Shown here piece by piece: positions 7,255-15,426 of a stretch of 21,951 bases of DNA (position 1 is its first letter; the number at the start of each line of letters is the position of its first letter). Origin of the DNA: an uncultured Asticcacaulis sp. (GTDB taxonomy: Bacteria > Pseudomonadota > Alphaproteobacteria > Caulobacterales > Caulobacteraceae). A program made the position numbers and the translations under genes. The notes under the pieces were generated by a model. It ran no database searches. It was given only the letters and a program-made list of their open reading frames with translations, and was not told the DNA's origin. The stretch covers positions 1 to 21,951 of the forward strand of contig CAMLPZ010000032.1 of NCBI GenBank assembly GCA_946482045.1, read 5' to 3'.

Positions 7255-8163
7255 CTATTCCGGCAGATCGACGAAAAACGTCTTCGAGCAGTACTCGCAG
7301 GTGATGTGCACCTTGCCATCCGGCTCCAGCATGTCCTTCTGTTCCTGTTCGGTGAAGGACTGCACCAGCCCTTCGACGCGCTCCTGCGAACAGCGGCACA
7401 GCTTGTAGACCGTCTTGAGCGTCGAGAGGCGCACGCCGTCCTCGTGGAACAGGCGATACAACAAGCGGTCGGCCGGCAGGTCGAAATCGGTCAATTCCTC
7501 TTCGCCCAACGTTTCGAACAGGGCGCGAATATGGTCGAACGATTCGCGTGTTTCGCCACGCGTCGCGTCGCCGGCGATCGCCTGGATCATGGCCCCGGCC
7601 GCGCGCCATTGCGGCCCACCCGGGCCCGCAATCTCGCTGACCGCCAACTTGACCTGGGTCGGCACCTGCTCGGACTGGGCGAAATAGTGCTCGGCACACA
7701 GGGACAGACTTTCACCCTCGATTGGGGTTATGCCCTGGTAGCGCTCGGAATTGTTCTCCGGATCGAGCGTCATGATGAAGGTGCCCTTGCCGAGCAGCGC
7801 CTGCGCGCCCAGACTCTGGAACTTGCCTTCGTTCGAGGCGATCAGGTCGTTGAGTTCGCCTTCGTCGTAGCGGCAGAAACCGCGCAGGCCGCCCCGCGTA
7901 TCATAGTCCGCCACCACATAGCGCACGGCGCCATCGCCCTGGGCCTGGAGGATCAGCCGGCCCTCGAACTTCAGCGACGCGCCCACCAGGACGGCCAGCA
8001 CGCAGGCTTCGCCCAAAAGGTTGGCGATGACGTCCGGATAGTCGTGCGCCTTCAGAATCTGGTCCAGTGTGTCGCCCAGCCGCACCAGGCGGCCGTGGAC
8101 GGGATGCGTTTCGATGACGAAGCGCGCGGAATAGTCTTCAACAACAGTAGACGGATCAGACAT
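7255..8163 (-). CDS. hslO: Hsp33 redox-regulated chaperone
   Basis: Hsp33 is a cytoplasmic holdase chaperone that is inactive when its four cysteines bind zinc and unfolds to an active form under oxidation. The 302-residue product is of normal family length (about 290-300). The C-terminal redox switch is complete: Cys256-x-Cys258 (KLCRCSQERV) and Cys289-xx-Cys292 (ITCEYCSKTFF), the C-x-C...C-x-x-C pattern. The N-terminal domain shows LLGEACVLAVLVGASLKFEG and LILQAQGDGAVRYVVADYD, typical of the family. The start at ATG 8163 gives MSDPSTVVEDYSARF; no strong ribosome site is evident. The gene converges with phoB and is divergent from the serine-pathway fusion gene across about 217 bp. Confidence 0.96.
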   Translation of the reverse strand: MSDPSTVVEDYSARFVIETHPVHGRLVRLGDTLDQILKAHDYPDVIANLLGEACVLAVLVGASLKFEGRLILQAQGDGAVRYVVADYDTRGGLRGFCRYDEGELNDLIASNEGKFQSLGAQALLGKGTFIMTLDPENNSERYQGITPIEGESLSLCAEHYFAQSEQVPTQVKLAVSEIAGPGGPQWRAAGAMIQAIAGDATRGETRESFDHIRALFETLGEEELTDFDLPADRLLYRLFHEDGVRLSTLKTVYKLCRCSQERVEGLVQSFTEQEQKDMLEPDGKVHITCEYCSKTFFVDLPE

Positions 8164-8380
8164 GGAAACGCATGAAACCTTTAGGGCCGTTACAGATTTT
8201 ACCTGTTTTCAGGATTCGCCGCCAGACAGGGCCGGAATTTAGAGAATTGCACCGCCAACTGCCACAATAAAGGGTTAAGCCGGTTGTGCGGACCTCGCTT
8301 TTATCTTATCTGCGGCGCAAATGTATCGGGGCGGGCATAGCTGCCTGCGCTCGAAGTTTTTCCATATGGGCGTTTCGGTC

Positions 8381-10306
8381 ATGAATGCAAGTTTCAATCA
8401 GCCTAACCTCGCCACCCTGGTGCTCGACTTCGACTCGACCTTTACCCAGGTCGAGGCGCTCGACATCCTGGCCGAGCTGCTGTCCGCCGCCGACCCGGCG
8501 CGCGCCGCCGATGTCGAACAGATCCGTACCCTGACCGACCAGGCCATGTCGGGCGAGATCAGCTTCTCCGACGCCCTGCAGCGCCGTGTTCGCATCCTGA
8601 AGCCCACCCGCGACGACATCGCCTCGCTGGTCGAGGTGCTGAAGACCAAGATCAGCGCGTCGATCGAACGCAACCGCGCTGTCTTTAAGGAGCATCCCGG
8701 TAAGATCCGCATCATCTCCGGCGGCTTCCACGACTTTATCGATCCGGTCGTCGCCGAATTCGGCATCGCGCCGGAATACGTCATGGCCAATCGCCTGACC
8801 TGGAACGAGGACGGCGTGGCCATCGGTCTTGACCTGACTAATCCGCTCAGCCAGGACGGCGGCAAGATCGTCGCCGTGCGCGGCCTGACGCTTGACGGTG
8901 ATGTCGTCATGGTCGGTGACGGCTGGACCGATTATGAAGTCTATAAGGGCGGCGCCGCCGAGCGCTTCTACGCCTTTACCGAAAATGTGACGCGCCCGAA
9001 GGTCGTGGCCGCCACCGAAGGCTGCGACGCCACCCAGGTCGCGGCCTCATTCGACGAAGTGCTGCACACCGAAGGCTATCAGGGCCGCTACTCTTTCCCG
9101 CGCTCGAAGCTGAAGGTCCTGCTGCTCGAAAACATCCACCCCGAAGCCGTCCGCCGCTTCCGCGAGGAGGGCTATGACGTCACGACCGTCAAGGGAGCGC
9201 TCGACGAAGACGACCTGATCCAGGCGCTGCAAGGCGTGCACATCCTGGGCCTGCGTTCCAAGACCAATCTGACGGCCAAGGCCGTCGCCGCCGCCGACAA
9301 GCTGATGGCCGTCGGCGCCTTCTGCATCGGCACCAACCAGATCGACCTGAAGGCCTGCTCGCAAAAAGGCATAGCCGTCTTCAACGCGCCCTATTCCAAC
9401 ACGCGTTCGGTGGTGGAAATGGTTATCGGCCTCATCGTCATGCTGACCCGCAACATTCCCGACAAGTCGGTCGGTATGCACAAGGGCAAGTGGGACAAGT
9501 CGGCGACCGGCGCGCACGAAGTCCGTGGCAAGACGCTGGGCATCATCGGCTACGGCGCCATCGGCTCGCAACTGTCGATCCTCGCCGAAGCCTTCGGCAT
9601 GCGCGTCATCTATTACGATCTGGCCGAAAAGCTGTCCCTGGGCAATGCCCGCCGCTATCGCTCGCTCGACGCCTTGCTGGCGGAGGCCGACGTCATCTCG
9701 CTGCACGTTGACGGCCGTTCCGAGAACAAGAACCTGTTCGGCGCCCAGCAGTTCGCGCGCATGAAGGACGGAGTGATCTTCATCAACCTGTCGCGCGGCC
9801 ATATCGTCGATATCGAGGCGCTGGCCGCCGCGATCGACAGTGGCAAGATTTATGGCGCCGCCATCGATGTCTTCCCGGAAGAGCCGCGCACCAATGACGA
9901 TCCGTTTGAAAGCGCGCTGATGGGCCGCCGCAACACGGTCCTGTCGCCGCACATCGGTGGTTCGACCGAAGAGGCGCAGGAGGCTATCGCCGAATTCGCT
10001 TCGGAGCGCCTGCTGGGCTTCCTGAACCGCGGCGACACCACCTTCAGCGTGAACATGCCGCACGTCCAGCTTTCGGAAGTCGAAGGCCGCCACCGCTTCC
10101 TGCACCTGCATCGCAACGTGCCGGGTGTTCTGGCGGCGATCAACCAGATCATGGCCAAGTACGAGTTGAACGTTCTGGCGCAGCATCTGAAGACGACAGA
10201 GACGCTTGGTTACGTCATTGTCGACATTGACAAGGGCTATCCGAAAGAAGCGCTCGAGGATCTCAAGGCGGTGAACGGGACCCTGCGCTTCCGCTCTCTC
10301 GTGTAA
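8381..10306 (+). CDS. serA: Fused HAD phosphatase (SerB-like) and D-3-phosphoglycerate dehydrogenase (SerA) with ACT domain
   Basis: The C-terminal two thirds is phosphoglycerate dehydrogenase, which oxidises 3-phosphoglycerate with NAD+ in the first step of serine synthesis. It shows substrate segment LGLRSKTNLTA, the Rossmann loop GIIGYGAIGSQ, the Arg motif INLSRGHIVD, the Glu motif FPEEPRTND, the catalytic His in LSPHIGGST, and a C-terminal ACT domain (NVPGVLAAINQIMAKYELNV, then GYVIVDID), all like the short E. coli enzyme (410 aa). The first about 220 residues are a HAD phosphatase: DFDSTF (Asp16, Asp18), IISGGFHDFI, a lysine in GGKIVAVRG, and VGDGWTDYE. SerB does the third pathway step, so this looks like a SerB-SerA fusion, although the HAD substrate is not shown. 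The start is uncertain: ATG 8381 begins just before motif I and is preferred; ATG 8366 and 8321 are in frame, all with weak ribosome sites. Confidence 0.93.
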   Translation: MNASFNQPNLATLVLDFDSTFTQVEALDILAELLSAADPARAADVEQIRTLTDQAMSGEISFSDALQRRVRILKPTRDDIASLVEVLKTKISASIERNRAVFKEHPGKIRIISGGFHDFIDPVVAEFGIAPEYVMANRLTWNEDGVAIGLDLTNPLSQDGGKIVAVRGLTLDGDVVMVGDGWTDYEVYKGGAAERFYAFTENVTRPKVVAATEGCDATQVAASFDEVLHTEGYQGRYSFPRSKLKVLLLENIHPEAVRRFREEGYDVTTVKGALDEDDLIQALQGVHILGLRSKTNLTAKAVAAADKLMAVGAFCIGTNQIDLKACSQKGIAVFNAPYSNTRSVVEMVIGLIVMLTRNIPDKSVGMHKGKWDKSATGAHEVRGKTLGIIGYGAIGSQLSILAEAFGMRVIYYDLAEKLSLGNARRYRSLDALLAEADVISLHVDGRSENKNLFGAQQFARMKDGVIFINLSRGHIVDIEALAAAIDSGKIYGAAIDVFPEEPRTNDDPFESALMGRRNTVLSPHIGGSTEEAQEAIAEFASERLLGFLNRGDTTFSVNMPHVQLSEVEGRHRFLHLHRNVPGVLAAINQIMAKYELNVLAQHLKTTETLGYVIVDIDKGYPKEALEDLKAVNGTLRFRSLV

Positions 10307-10355
10307 TCCACACTGGCGGTCTGCAAATCGTCATCTTCCTGCGATACGGTGCTCA

Positions 10356-10369
10356 CGTACTGAAGTACG
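10356..10369. repeat. Small hairpin between convergent serA fusion and pilZ
   Basis: CGTAC (10356-10360) TGAA GTACG (10365-10369) is a short perfect hairpin within the 147-bp gap between two convergent stop codons. No T-run follows on either strand, so it is not a clear intrinsic terminator. Apart from this hairpin I see nothing in the gap. Confidence 0.4.
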
Positions 10370-10453
10370 CTCCGCTCCGTTTCTCGGAAGCTAACGGCTT
10401 TGGCTTCGCCGAACTTCGTTTCGCCGCATCATGCCGCCGTCACTGCCAGAGTT

Positions 10454-10963
10454 TTAGTCCAGAAAGAAGACATTATCGTCACCGGCATCGTCGGCGGGTG
10501 TTTCGACTACCGTTGCTTCCGCCGGCGTCTGGCCGCTGAGCTTCATCCAGGCCTCGAACACGGGCTCGGGCACCTTGGCCGGGCGGGGTTGGCCGGGCAC
10601 CAGGGTCTGGACAAAGTTGAACTTAAGACCCATCCGCGTCGGCGTCGACCAGGCCGAGCTGCCACGACGGACCATATTGGTGTCGAGGTCGATCAGCCAC
10701 AACTCAGCGGGGATGGCGCAGTTGTTATCAAACGCCACGCGGGCGCCGCTGGGGCTCTGGTCGAGGATGCGGCACTGGATAAGGGTCTGACTCGAAAGAA
10801 AGAGCAGGGCGCCACGGTCGTCACAGGCGGCGCGGGGTTCGGAGCGGCGGTCGGTATAGTCGGATGGCTGGATGATCTCGACCTTGGCCGTAGCCGACAT
10901 CCGTGTGCCGCCCTGCGTCGTGGAGGGCGTGGAACGGTTGACAGGGCGCAGCGGCGAAGACAT
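10454..10963 (-). CDS. PilZ-domain protein (probable c-di-GMP receptor)
   Basis: PilZ domains bind cyclic di-GMP and pass the signal to partner proteins. The 169-residue product has the two PilZ signatures at the right spacing: RxxxR in RRSEPRAACDD (Arg40-Arg44) and DxSxxG in ILDQSPSGARV (Asp68-Gly73), followed by beta-strands (ELWLIDLDTNMVRRGS, RMGLKFNFVQ). It is one PilZ domain with a proline-rich linker and an acidic tail (ADDAGDDNVFFLD); there is no enzymatic domain or membrane segment. I chose ATG 10963 because GAGGAA lies about 6 nt upstream; a longer in-frame start at 10999 would bury that site inside the gene. The partner and process (motility, adhesion, cell cycle) cannot be read from the context. 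It is divergent from the helicase gene. Confidence 0.85.
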   Translation of the reverse strand: MSSPLRPVNRSTPSTTQGGTRMSATAKVEIIQPSDYTDRRSEPRAACDDRGALLFLSSQTLIQCRILDQSPSGARVAFDNNCAIPAELWLIDLDTNMVRRGSSAWSTPTRMGLKFNFVQTLVPGQPRPAKVPEPVFEAWMKLSGQTPAEATVVETPADDAGDDNVFFLD

Positions 10964-11384
10964 TCGGACTTCCTCAAAAATTCTCTGGATGGCGGGCACC
11001 TGGCGCGAAAATGCGCGGCCTTAAGGTCAACTCTGCCCGTCACGACATTACGCCCCTAAGGTTTACAAAGGATTGGCGGATGCAAAATTTGCACTGATCA
11101 ATGACCTTGACATTTTGTCGCAGCATAGGCATTTAGGCGCTCTCGCATCCGCGAGATAACCCTCCGTGACGGTCCGACCGTCACTGCCAGCGCTGGCCGC
11201 GTGAGATATGCCCTTGATTTACGGGTACATATCGCCAGCGACAGAAGGCCGTCAGAGCAAAGACGTCCTGCCCTTTTTCTTTCGAAGTCCGTGACACGCG
11301 CATGCTTCGTCCCACCCGGCCTGTTATCGCAGGCGCGGGCGAGACGTGTTTTGTGTGTCTCGTCCGAAGAAGAAAGCACGTTAC
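10964..11384 (+). other. Long pilZ-helicase divergent intergenic region with a GTGACGGT hairpin
   Basis: This 421-bp stretch holds no credible gene. It must carry the pilZ promoter on the minus strand and the promoter and leader of the helicase on the plus strand. A perfect hairpin GTGACGGT (11166-11173) CCG ACCGTCAC (11177-11184) lies about 200 bp before the helicase start, with no T-run after it. A long 5' leader is common for DEAD-box helicase genes that are regulated by cold or autoregulated, but no named leader element was recognised here. Confidence 0.45.
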
Positions 11385-13184
11385 GTGACCAAGACAACCA
11401 ACAAGACTTTTGCCGATCTCGGCCTGAGTTCGACCCTGCTCCTGACCCTGGAGCGCGAAGGCTACACCAACCCGACGCCGATCCAGGCCCAGGCCATCCC
11501 TATTCTGCTGAACGGCAACGACCTGCTGGGCATCGCCCAGACCGGCACCGGCAAGACGGCGGCCTTTGCCCTCCCGATCGTCCAGGGTCTGATGCGCAAC
11601 CGCATCATCCCGGCGCCGAAGTCGGTCCGCACGCTCATCCTGTCGCCGACGCGGGAACTGGCCTCGCAGATCGCTCAAAGCTTCGAAGCCTATTCCAAGG
11701 GCCTTGGCCTGCACATCGCCACCATCTATGGCGGCGTCAAGTATGGCCCGCAATACAAGGCGCTGGCGCGCGGCGTCGACGTTCTTGTTGCCACGCCGGG
11801 CCGCCTGATCGACCACATCGAACAAAAGACGGTCGACCTGCGCGGCGTCGAATTCTTCGTCCTCGACGAAGCCGACCAGATGCTGGATCTGGGCTTCGTC
11901 AAGCCAATCCGCCAGGTCGCCGCCAAGCTGCCGCACAAGCGTCAGAACCTGTTCTTCTCGGCGACCATGCCGAAGGAAATTGGCGCACTGGCGGCCGAAC
12001 TGCTGACCGAGCCCAAGCGCGTCGAGATCACGCCGGAAGCCACGACGGCCGAGCGCGTCGAACAAAGCGTCATCTTCATCGAGTCGCTGCGCAAGCGTGC
12101 CCTGCTGACCGAAATGTACGCCGAAGACGCCCTGGCCCGCACTCTGGTCTTCACACGCACCAAGCGCGCCGCCGACAAGGTCGCCGCCTACCTCCAGGCC
12201 GGCGGCATTGAATCCGCCGCCATCCACGGCGACAAGAACCAGAGCCAGCGGGAGCGTGCGCTTCAGGCCTTCAAGGCCGGCAAGCTGCGGGCCCTGGTCG
12301 CCACCGATATCGCCGCGCGCGGTATTGACGTCGACAATGTCAGCCACGTTATCAACTACGAGCTGCCGAACGTTCCGGAAGCCTATGTCCACCGTATCGG
12401 CCGCACCGCGCGCGCCGGCCGCGCCGGCATCTCGGTGACCCTGTGCGCCGATGATGAACGCAAGTTCCTGAAGGACATTGAGCGCATCACGCGTCAGCGT
12501 ATTCCGTCGTTCGACCGCCGCAAGGATCAGGCCCTGAAGCTGCTCGACGAAGCCATGCTCGCCTCGGGCGTCGCCGACAAACCGGCGACCCCGGACCGTC
12601 TGCCGGAACATCGTAAGAAGGGGGATCCGAAGCCGGGCAAGGGATGGCGCGCTGGTGAGGGCGAGGCCCGCCACAGCGATCCGGACGCCGAATTCGTTCA
12701 CAAGCGTCAGCGCAACCGTCCGGGCCAGAAGGACCGCGCGAAAGCGCGTGCCGAAGGCCGTTCCGGTGGCAAGCCGTTCGGTGATCGTGCGGCGCCGGCC
12801 GCCCGTCCCGACCGTTATGATCCGATGGCGGCCGAGCGCGGTCCCGTCGCCTCGACCAAGCCGTTCAAGGCCGCGCCGCGCGAAGACAATCGCGGGGAGC
12901 GCCGTTTCGATCAGCCGCGCGGCGAACGCCGTGAACACGCTCCGCGCGACGGCGCAGGCCACACCGGAGAGCGTCGTGGCAAGCCGGAATTCCGCGGTGG
13001 CGACCGTCCGCACGGCGAGTCCCGCCCCGGCGCCCGCAAGGGTTTTGGTGGCAAGCCCGGCGGCAAGTCAAACGCTTTCAAGGGGCCGAAGTCCGGCGGC
13101 AAGCCTTTCAAGGGCGAGCGTCCGGCGGGGCCAGAAATCAACCGCTCCGAAGGCGCCCAGTTCAAGCGCCGCAAGCAGTCGTAA
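11385..13184 (+). CDS. DEAD-box ATP-dependent RNA helicase (RhlE-type) with basic Gly/Arg-rich tail
   Basis: This is an ATP-driven RNA helicase of the DEAD-box family, probably acting in ribosome assembly or RNA turnover. It has the full motif set: Q motif GYTNPTPIQAQAIP, Walker A AQTGTGKT (Lys57), SPTRELASQI, TPGRLIDH, VLDEADQML (Asp161-Asp164), FSATMP, LVFTRTK, ATDIAARGIDVDNVSHVINY and YVHRIGRTARAGRAG. The core ends near residue 400. The remaining about 195 residues are disordered and rich in Gly, Arg, Lys and Pro (GERRG, FRGGDRP, GGKPGGKS), a typical RNA-binding tail. The 'FADLGLS' N-terminus fits the RhlE group. GTG 11385 starts 8 residues before that motif; GTG 11346 would add 13 residues. 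Neither has a strong ribosome site, so the start is uncertain. A clear terminator follows. Confidence 0.94.
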   Translation: MTKTTNKTFADLGLSSTLLLTLEREGYTNPTPIQAQAIPILLNGNDLLGIAQTGTGKTAAFALPIVQGLMRNRIIPAPKSVRTLILSPTRELASQIAQSFEAYSKGLGLHIATIYGGVKYGPQYKALARGVDVLVATPGRLIDHIEQKTVDLRGVEFFVLDEADQMLDLGFVKPIRQVAAKLPHKRQNLFFSATMPKEIGALAAELLTEPKRVEITPEATTAERVEQSVIFIESLRKRALLTEMYAEDALARTLVFTRTKRAADKVAAYLQAGGIESAAIHGDKNQSQRERALQAFKAGKLRALVATDIAARGIDVDNVSHVINYELPNVPEAYVHRIGRTARAGRAGISVTLCADDERKFLKDIERITRQRIPSFDRRKDQALKLLDEAMLASGVADKPATPDRLPEHRKKGDPKPGKGWRAGEGEARHSDPDAEFVHKRQRNRPGQKDRAKARAEGRSGGKPFGDRAAPAARPDRYDPMAAERGPVASTKPFKAAPREDNRGERRFDQPRGERREHAPRDGAGHTGERRGKPEFRGGDRPHGESRPGARKGFGGKPGGKSNAFKGPKSGGKPFKGERPAGPEINRSEGAQFKRRKQS

Positions 13185-13193
13185 AATAATTGA

Positions 13194-13224
13194 GCCTCTC
13201 CGGACTCTGTCCGGGGAGGCTTTT
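13194..13224 (+). terminator. Rho-independent terminator of the helicase gene
   Basis: GCCTCTCCGG (13194-13203) and CCGGGGAGGC (13211-13220) form a 10-bp stem with one G-U pair around the loop ACTCTGT, followed by TTTT (13221-13224). It lies 9 nt after the helicase stop, so the helicase is probably transcribed alone. Confidence 0.9.
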
Positions 13225-13327
13225 CCTACCCTGCTGTTCGGCGCGTACGCCGGATGGGGGAATTTCACGGTTGTGTGATCCGGTCCTTTCCAGTTACAGT
13301 GTAGGCCTTACCAGGGGCCAGGCCTTA

Positions 13328-15277
13328 ATGCGTCACATCACCTTGCGCACGTCCGCGACTGTCCGGCGGCTGGCGGCTGGAGCCGCGGCCGTCCTGATGC
13401 TGGGCGCCGGTGCGGCGGGATTGGCCGGTTGCCAGCCCAAGCCGTCGGGCCGGGCGACGCCGGAGGCCATGGTCGCGCGCACGGTAGACGATCATTCCTA
13501 TGCGCGGCCGCAGGAAGCGCGCGTGCGCCATGTCGACCTCGACCTGACCGCCGACTTCACCAGGAAGATATTGCGCGGCACGGCCAGCCTGGCGCTGGAA
13601 ACGGAGGCCAACGCCAAGCGCGTTGTCCTCGACACGCGCGCGCTCGACATCGAAAAGGTGACCAATGGTTCCGGCGCGCCGCTGAAATATACCTTGGGAA
13701 AAAATGATCCCATGATGGGTGCGCCCTTGACCATCGAGCTGCCGCAGGGCGCGCAGAAGGTCGTTGTGCATTATCAGACGACGGCGGACGGCACGGCCCT
13801 GCAGTGGCTGGCTCCCGCCCAGACGGCCGGCAAGCGCAAGCCTTTCCTGTTCAGCCAGGGCCAGGAAATCCACACGCGTACCTGGGTGCCGACCCAGGAC
13901 AGCCCGGCGATCCGCCAGACTTTCAAGGCGCGTATCGTCGTGCCGTCGGACCTGACCGCCGTCATGGCCGCCAAGCAACTGACACCCAAGGGCGAGGCTG
14001 TACCGGGGCAACCGCGTCAGCGCGCCTTCCGCTTCGAACTCGACAAGCCGGTGGCGCCATACCTGATCGCCCTGGCCGTCGGCGATATCGGCTTTAAGGC
14101 GGTCGGAGACCGTACCGGCGTGTTCGCTGAAAAGGTGACGCTCGACAAGGCCGCAGCTGAACTCAGCGACATGGAAGCCATGCTGGACGCGGCGGAAAAG
14201 ATCTATGGCGACTATCGCTGGGACCGCTACGATGTCTTGATCCTGCCGCCGTCCTTTCCCTACGGCGGCATGGAAAACCCGATGGTGACCTTCGCCACGC
14301 CGACCATTCTGGCCGGAGACAAGTCGCTGGTGTCGCTGATCGCGCATGAGCTTGCGCATTCGTGGTCAGGCAATCTGGTCACCAACGCCACCTGGGAAGA
14401 CTTCTGGCTGAACGAAGGCTTCACGACCTACTTCGAAAACCGGATCATGGAACAGGTCTATGGGCCAGAGCGCGCGCGCATGCTCCAGGTTCTGGGCTAT
14501 CACGATCTTCAAGGCACGCTGGAGGATCTGGACGACGCCGGCACACCCGACTTTACGCGCCTGCATCCCGATCTCAAGGGAATAGCCCCCGACGACTATT
14601 TTTCGGACATCCCTTACGAAAAAGGCGCGGCCTTCCTGCGCATGCTGGAAGCTCGTTTCGGCCGCAAGAAGTTCGATGCTTATGTCAAAGGCTATTTCGA
14701 GCGCTACAAGTTCAAAAGCATGACCACGGAAGCCTTCCTGGTCGATCTCAGGACCTATCTGCTCAACAACAACGCCGACGTGGAAAAGCAGCTTCAAATC
14801 CATCAGTGGCTCTATGAGCGCGGTCTGCCGTCCAATGCGGTTGTGCCGACTTCCCCGGCGCTGGATCAGGTCATGGCGCAGATCCAGTCGTTCGCCGGCG
14901 GCGCCGATGTCAAGACGCTCGATGTCAGCGGCTACAGTACGCAGCACTGGCAGTATTTCCTGACCCAGATGCCGGACACCATTACGCTGGAACAGATGGC
15001 GGCGCTGGACGGACAGTTCAAATTCACCGAGAGCCAGAACGCGGAAATTCGCGCCGCCTGGCTGACTCTCGCCATCAAGAAGCACTATCTGCCAGCCATG
15101 ACGGCGGTGCGCGACTTCCTTCTGTCCCAGGGGCGGGCCAAGTTCTGCAGACCCCTGTATACAGAATTGATGAAGCAGCCGGGATGGGGCGTGGACATGG
15201 CGCGCCGGATCTATGCCGAAGCGCGCCCGGGTTATCACGACGTTACCCGTGCCGTTGTCGACAAGATTGTTAAATGA
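13328..15277 (+). CDS. M1-family zinc aminopeptidase, lipoprotein (leukotriene-A4-hydrolase-like)
   Basis: M1 aminopeptidases remove N-terminal residues from peptides using one zinc ion. The 649-residue product has a lipoprotein signal peptide (residues 1-35; basic start, alanine-rich core, lipobox LAGC with Cys35), so it is probably anchored in the outer membrane or periplasm and digests peptides there. The exopeptidase motif appears as GGMEN (313-317, normally GAMEN or GGMEN). The zinc site is complete: HELAH (His340, His344) and Glu363 in WLNEGF, the HExxH-x18-E pattern. KPFLFSQGQEIHTRTWVP and the C-terminal helical domain match the LTA4H/aminopeptidase B branch. The start at ATG 13328 is chosen because it begins the signal peptide and has CCAGG 6 nt upstream; upstream codons to 13190 overlap the terminator. 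It appears to be a single-gene unit. Confidence 0.93.
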   Translation: MRHITLRTSATVRRLAAGAAAVLMLGAGAAGLAGCQPKPSGRATPEAMVARTVDDHSYARPQEARVRHVDLDLTADFTRKILRGTASLALETEANAKRVVLDTRALDIEKVTNGSGAPLKYTLGKNDPMMGAPLTIELPQGAQKVVVHYQTTADGTALQWLAPAQTAGKRKPFLFSQGQEIHTRTWVPTQDSPAIRQTFKARIVVPSDLTAVMAAKQLTPKGEAVPGQPRQRAFRFELDKPVAPYLIALAVGDIGFKAVGDRTGVFAEKVTLDKAAAELSDMEAMLDAAEKIYGDYRWDRYDVLILPPSFPYGGMENPMVTFATPTILAGDKSLVSLIAHELAHSWSGNLVTNATWEDFWLNEGFTTYFENRIMEQVYGPERARMLQVLGYHDLQGTLEDLDDAGTPDFTRLHPDLKGIAPDDYFSDIPYEKGAAFLRMLEARFGRKKFDAYVKGYFERYKFKSMTTEAFLVDLRTYLLNNNADVEKQLQIHQWLYERGLPSNAVVPTSPALDQVMAQIQSFAGGADVKTLDVSGYSTQHWQYFLTQMPDTITLEQMAALDGQFKFTESQNAEIRAAWLTLAIKKHYLPAMTAVRDFLLSQGRAKFCRPLYTELMKQPGWGVDMARRIYAEARPGYHDVTRAVVDKIVK

Positions 15278-15397
15278 GAATCTATGCAAGCAAAACTGGT
15301 GCTGTTGCCGTTGCGGAGGCGATTGCGTACACCATTTCCAATAAAATGCATCTTTAGCGCGTAGTCTTACTCAATTGTTAAGACTTTCGGCATAGGC

Positions 15398-15419
15398 TTT
15401 CCCCACTAGGTCGGGGAGG
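15398..15419 (+). promoter_or_regulatory. Hairpin that could mask the ribosome site of the receiver gene
   Basis: The strong ribosome site GGGGAGG (15413-15419) lies 7 nt before GTG 15427. It can pair with TTTCCCC (15398-15404) across the loop ACTAGGTC, giving five Watson-Crick and two G-U pairs. This would hide the site in mRNA and could reduce translation. It may be chance: a run of Gs pairs easily with a run of Cs. Confidence 0.4.
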
Positions 15420-15426
15420 CGTCGCT

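Noticed and set aside
9047..10186. 379-codon minus-strand open frame opposite the SerA half of the fusion
   Set aside because: Low-complexity, Gln/Asp/Gly/Val/Arg-rich translation without domains; a shadow of the conserved dehydrogenase.
11181..13013. 610-codon open frame on the minus strand opposite the helicase gene
   Set aside because: It is fully antisense to a DEAD-box gene with all motifs, has no recognisable domain, and is the usual effect of high third-position GC.
13325..15289. Two long minus-strand frames (344 and 307 codons) opposite the M1 peptidase
   Set aside because: They are antisense to a gene with a complete zinc site and signal peptide and have no family resemblance.
15284..15364. 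26-codon open frame (MQAKLVLLPLRRRL...) after the M1 peptidase
   Set aside because: No ribosome site, no similarity that I recognise, and very short; not supportable as a gene.
15361..15384. GTCTTA...TAAGAC inverted repeat and a TTAAG half-site resembling a CtrA box
   Set aside because: Only a 6-bp stem, and the second TTAA half at 7-bp spacing is missing, so a CtrA site is not supported.
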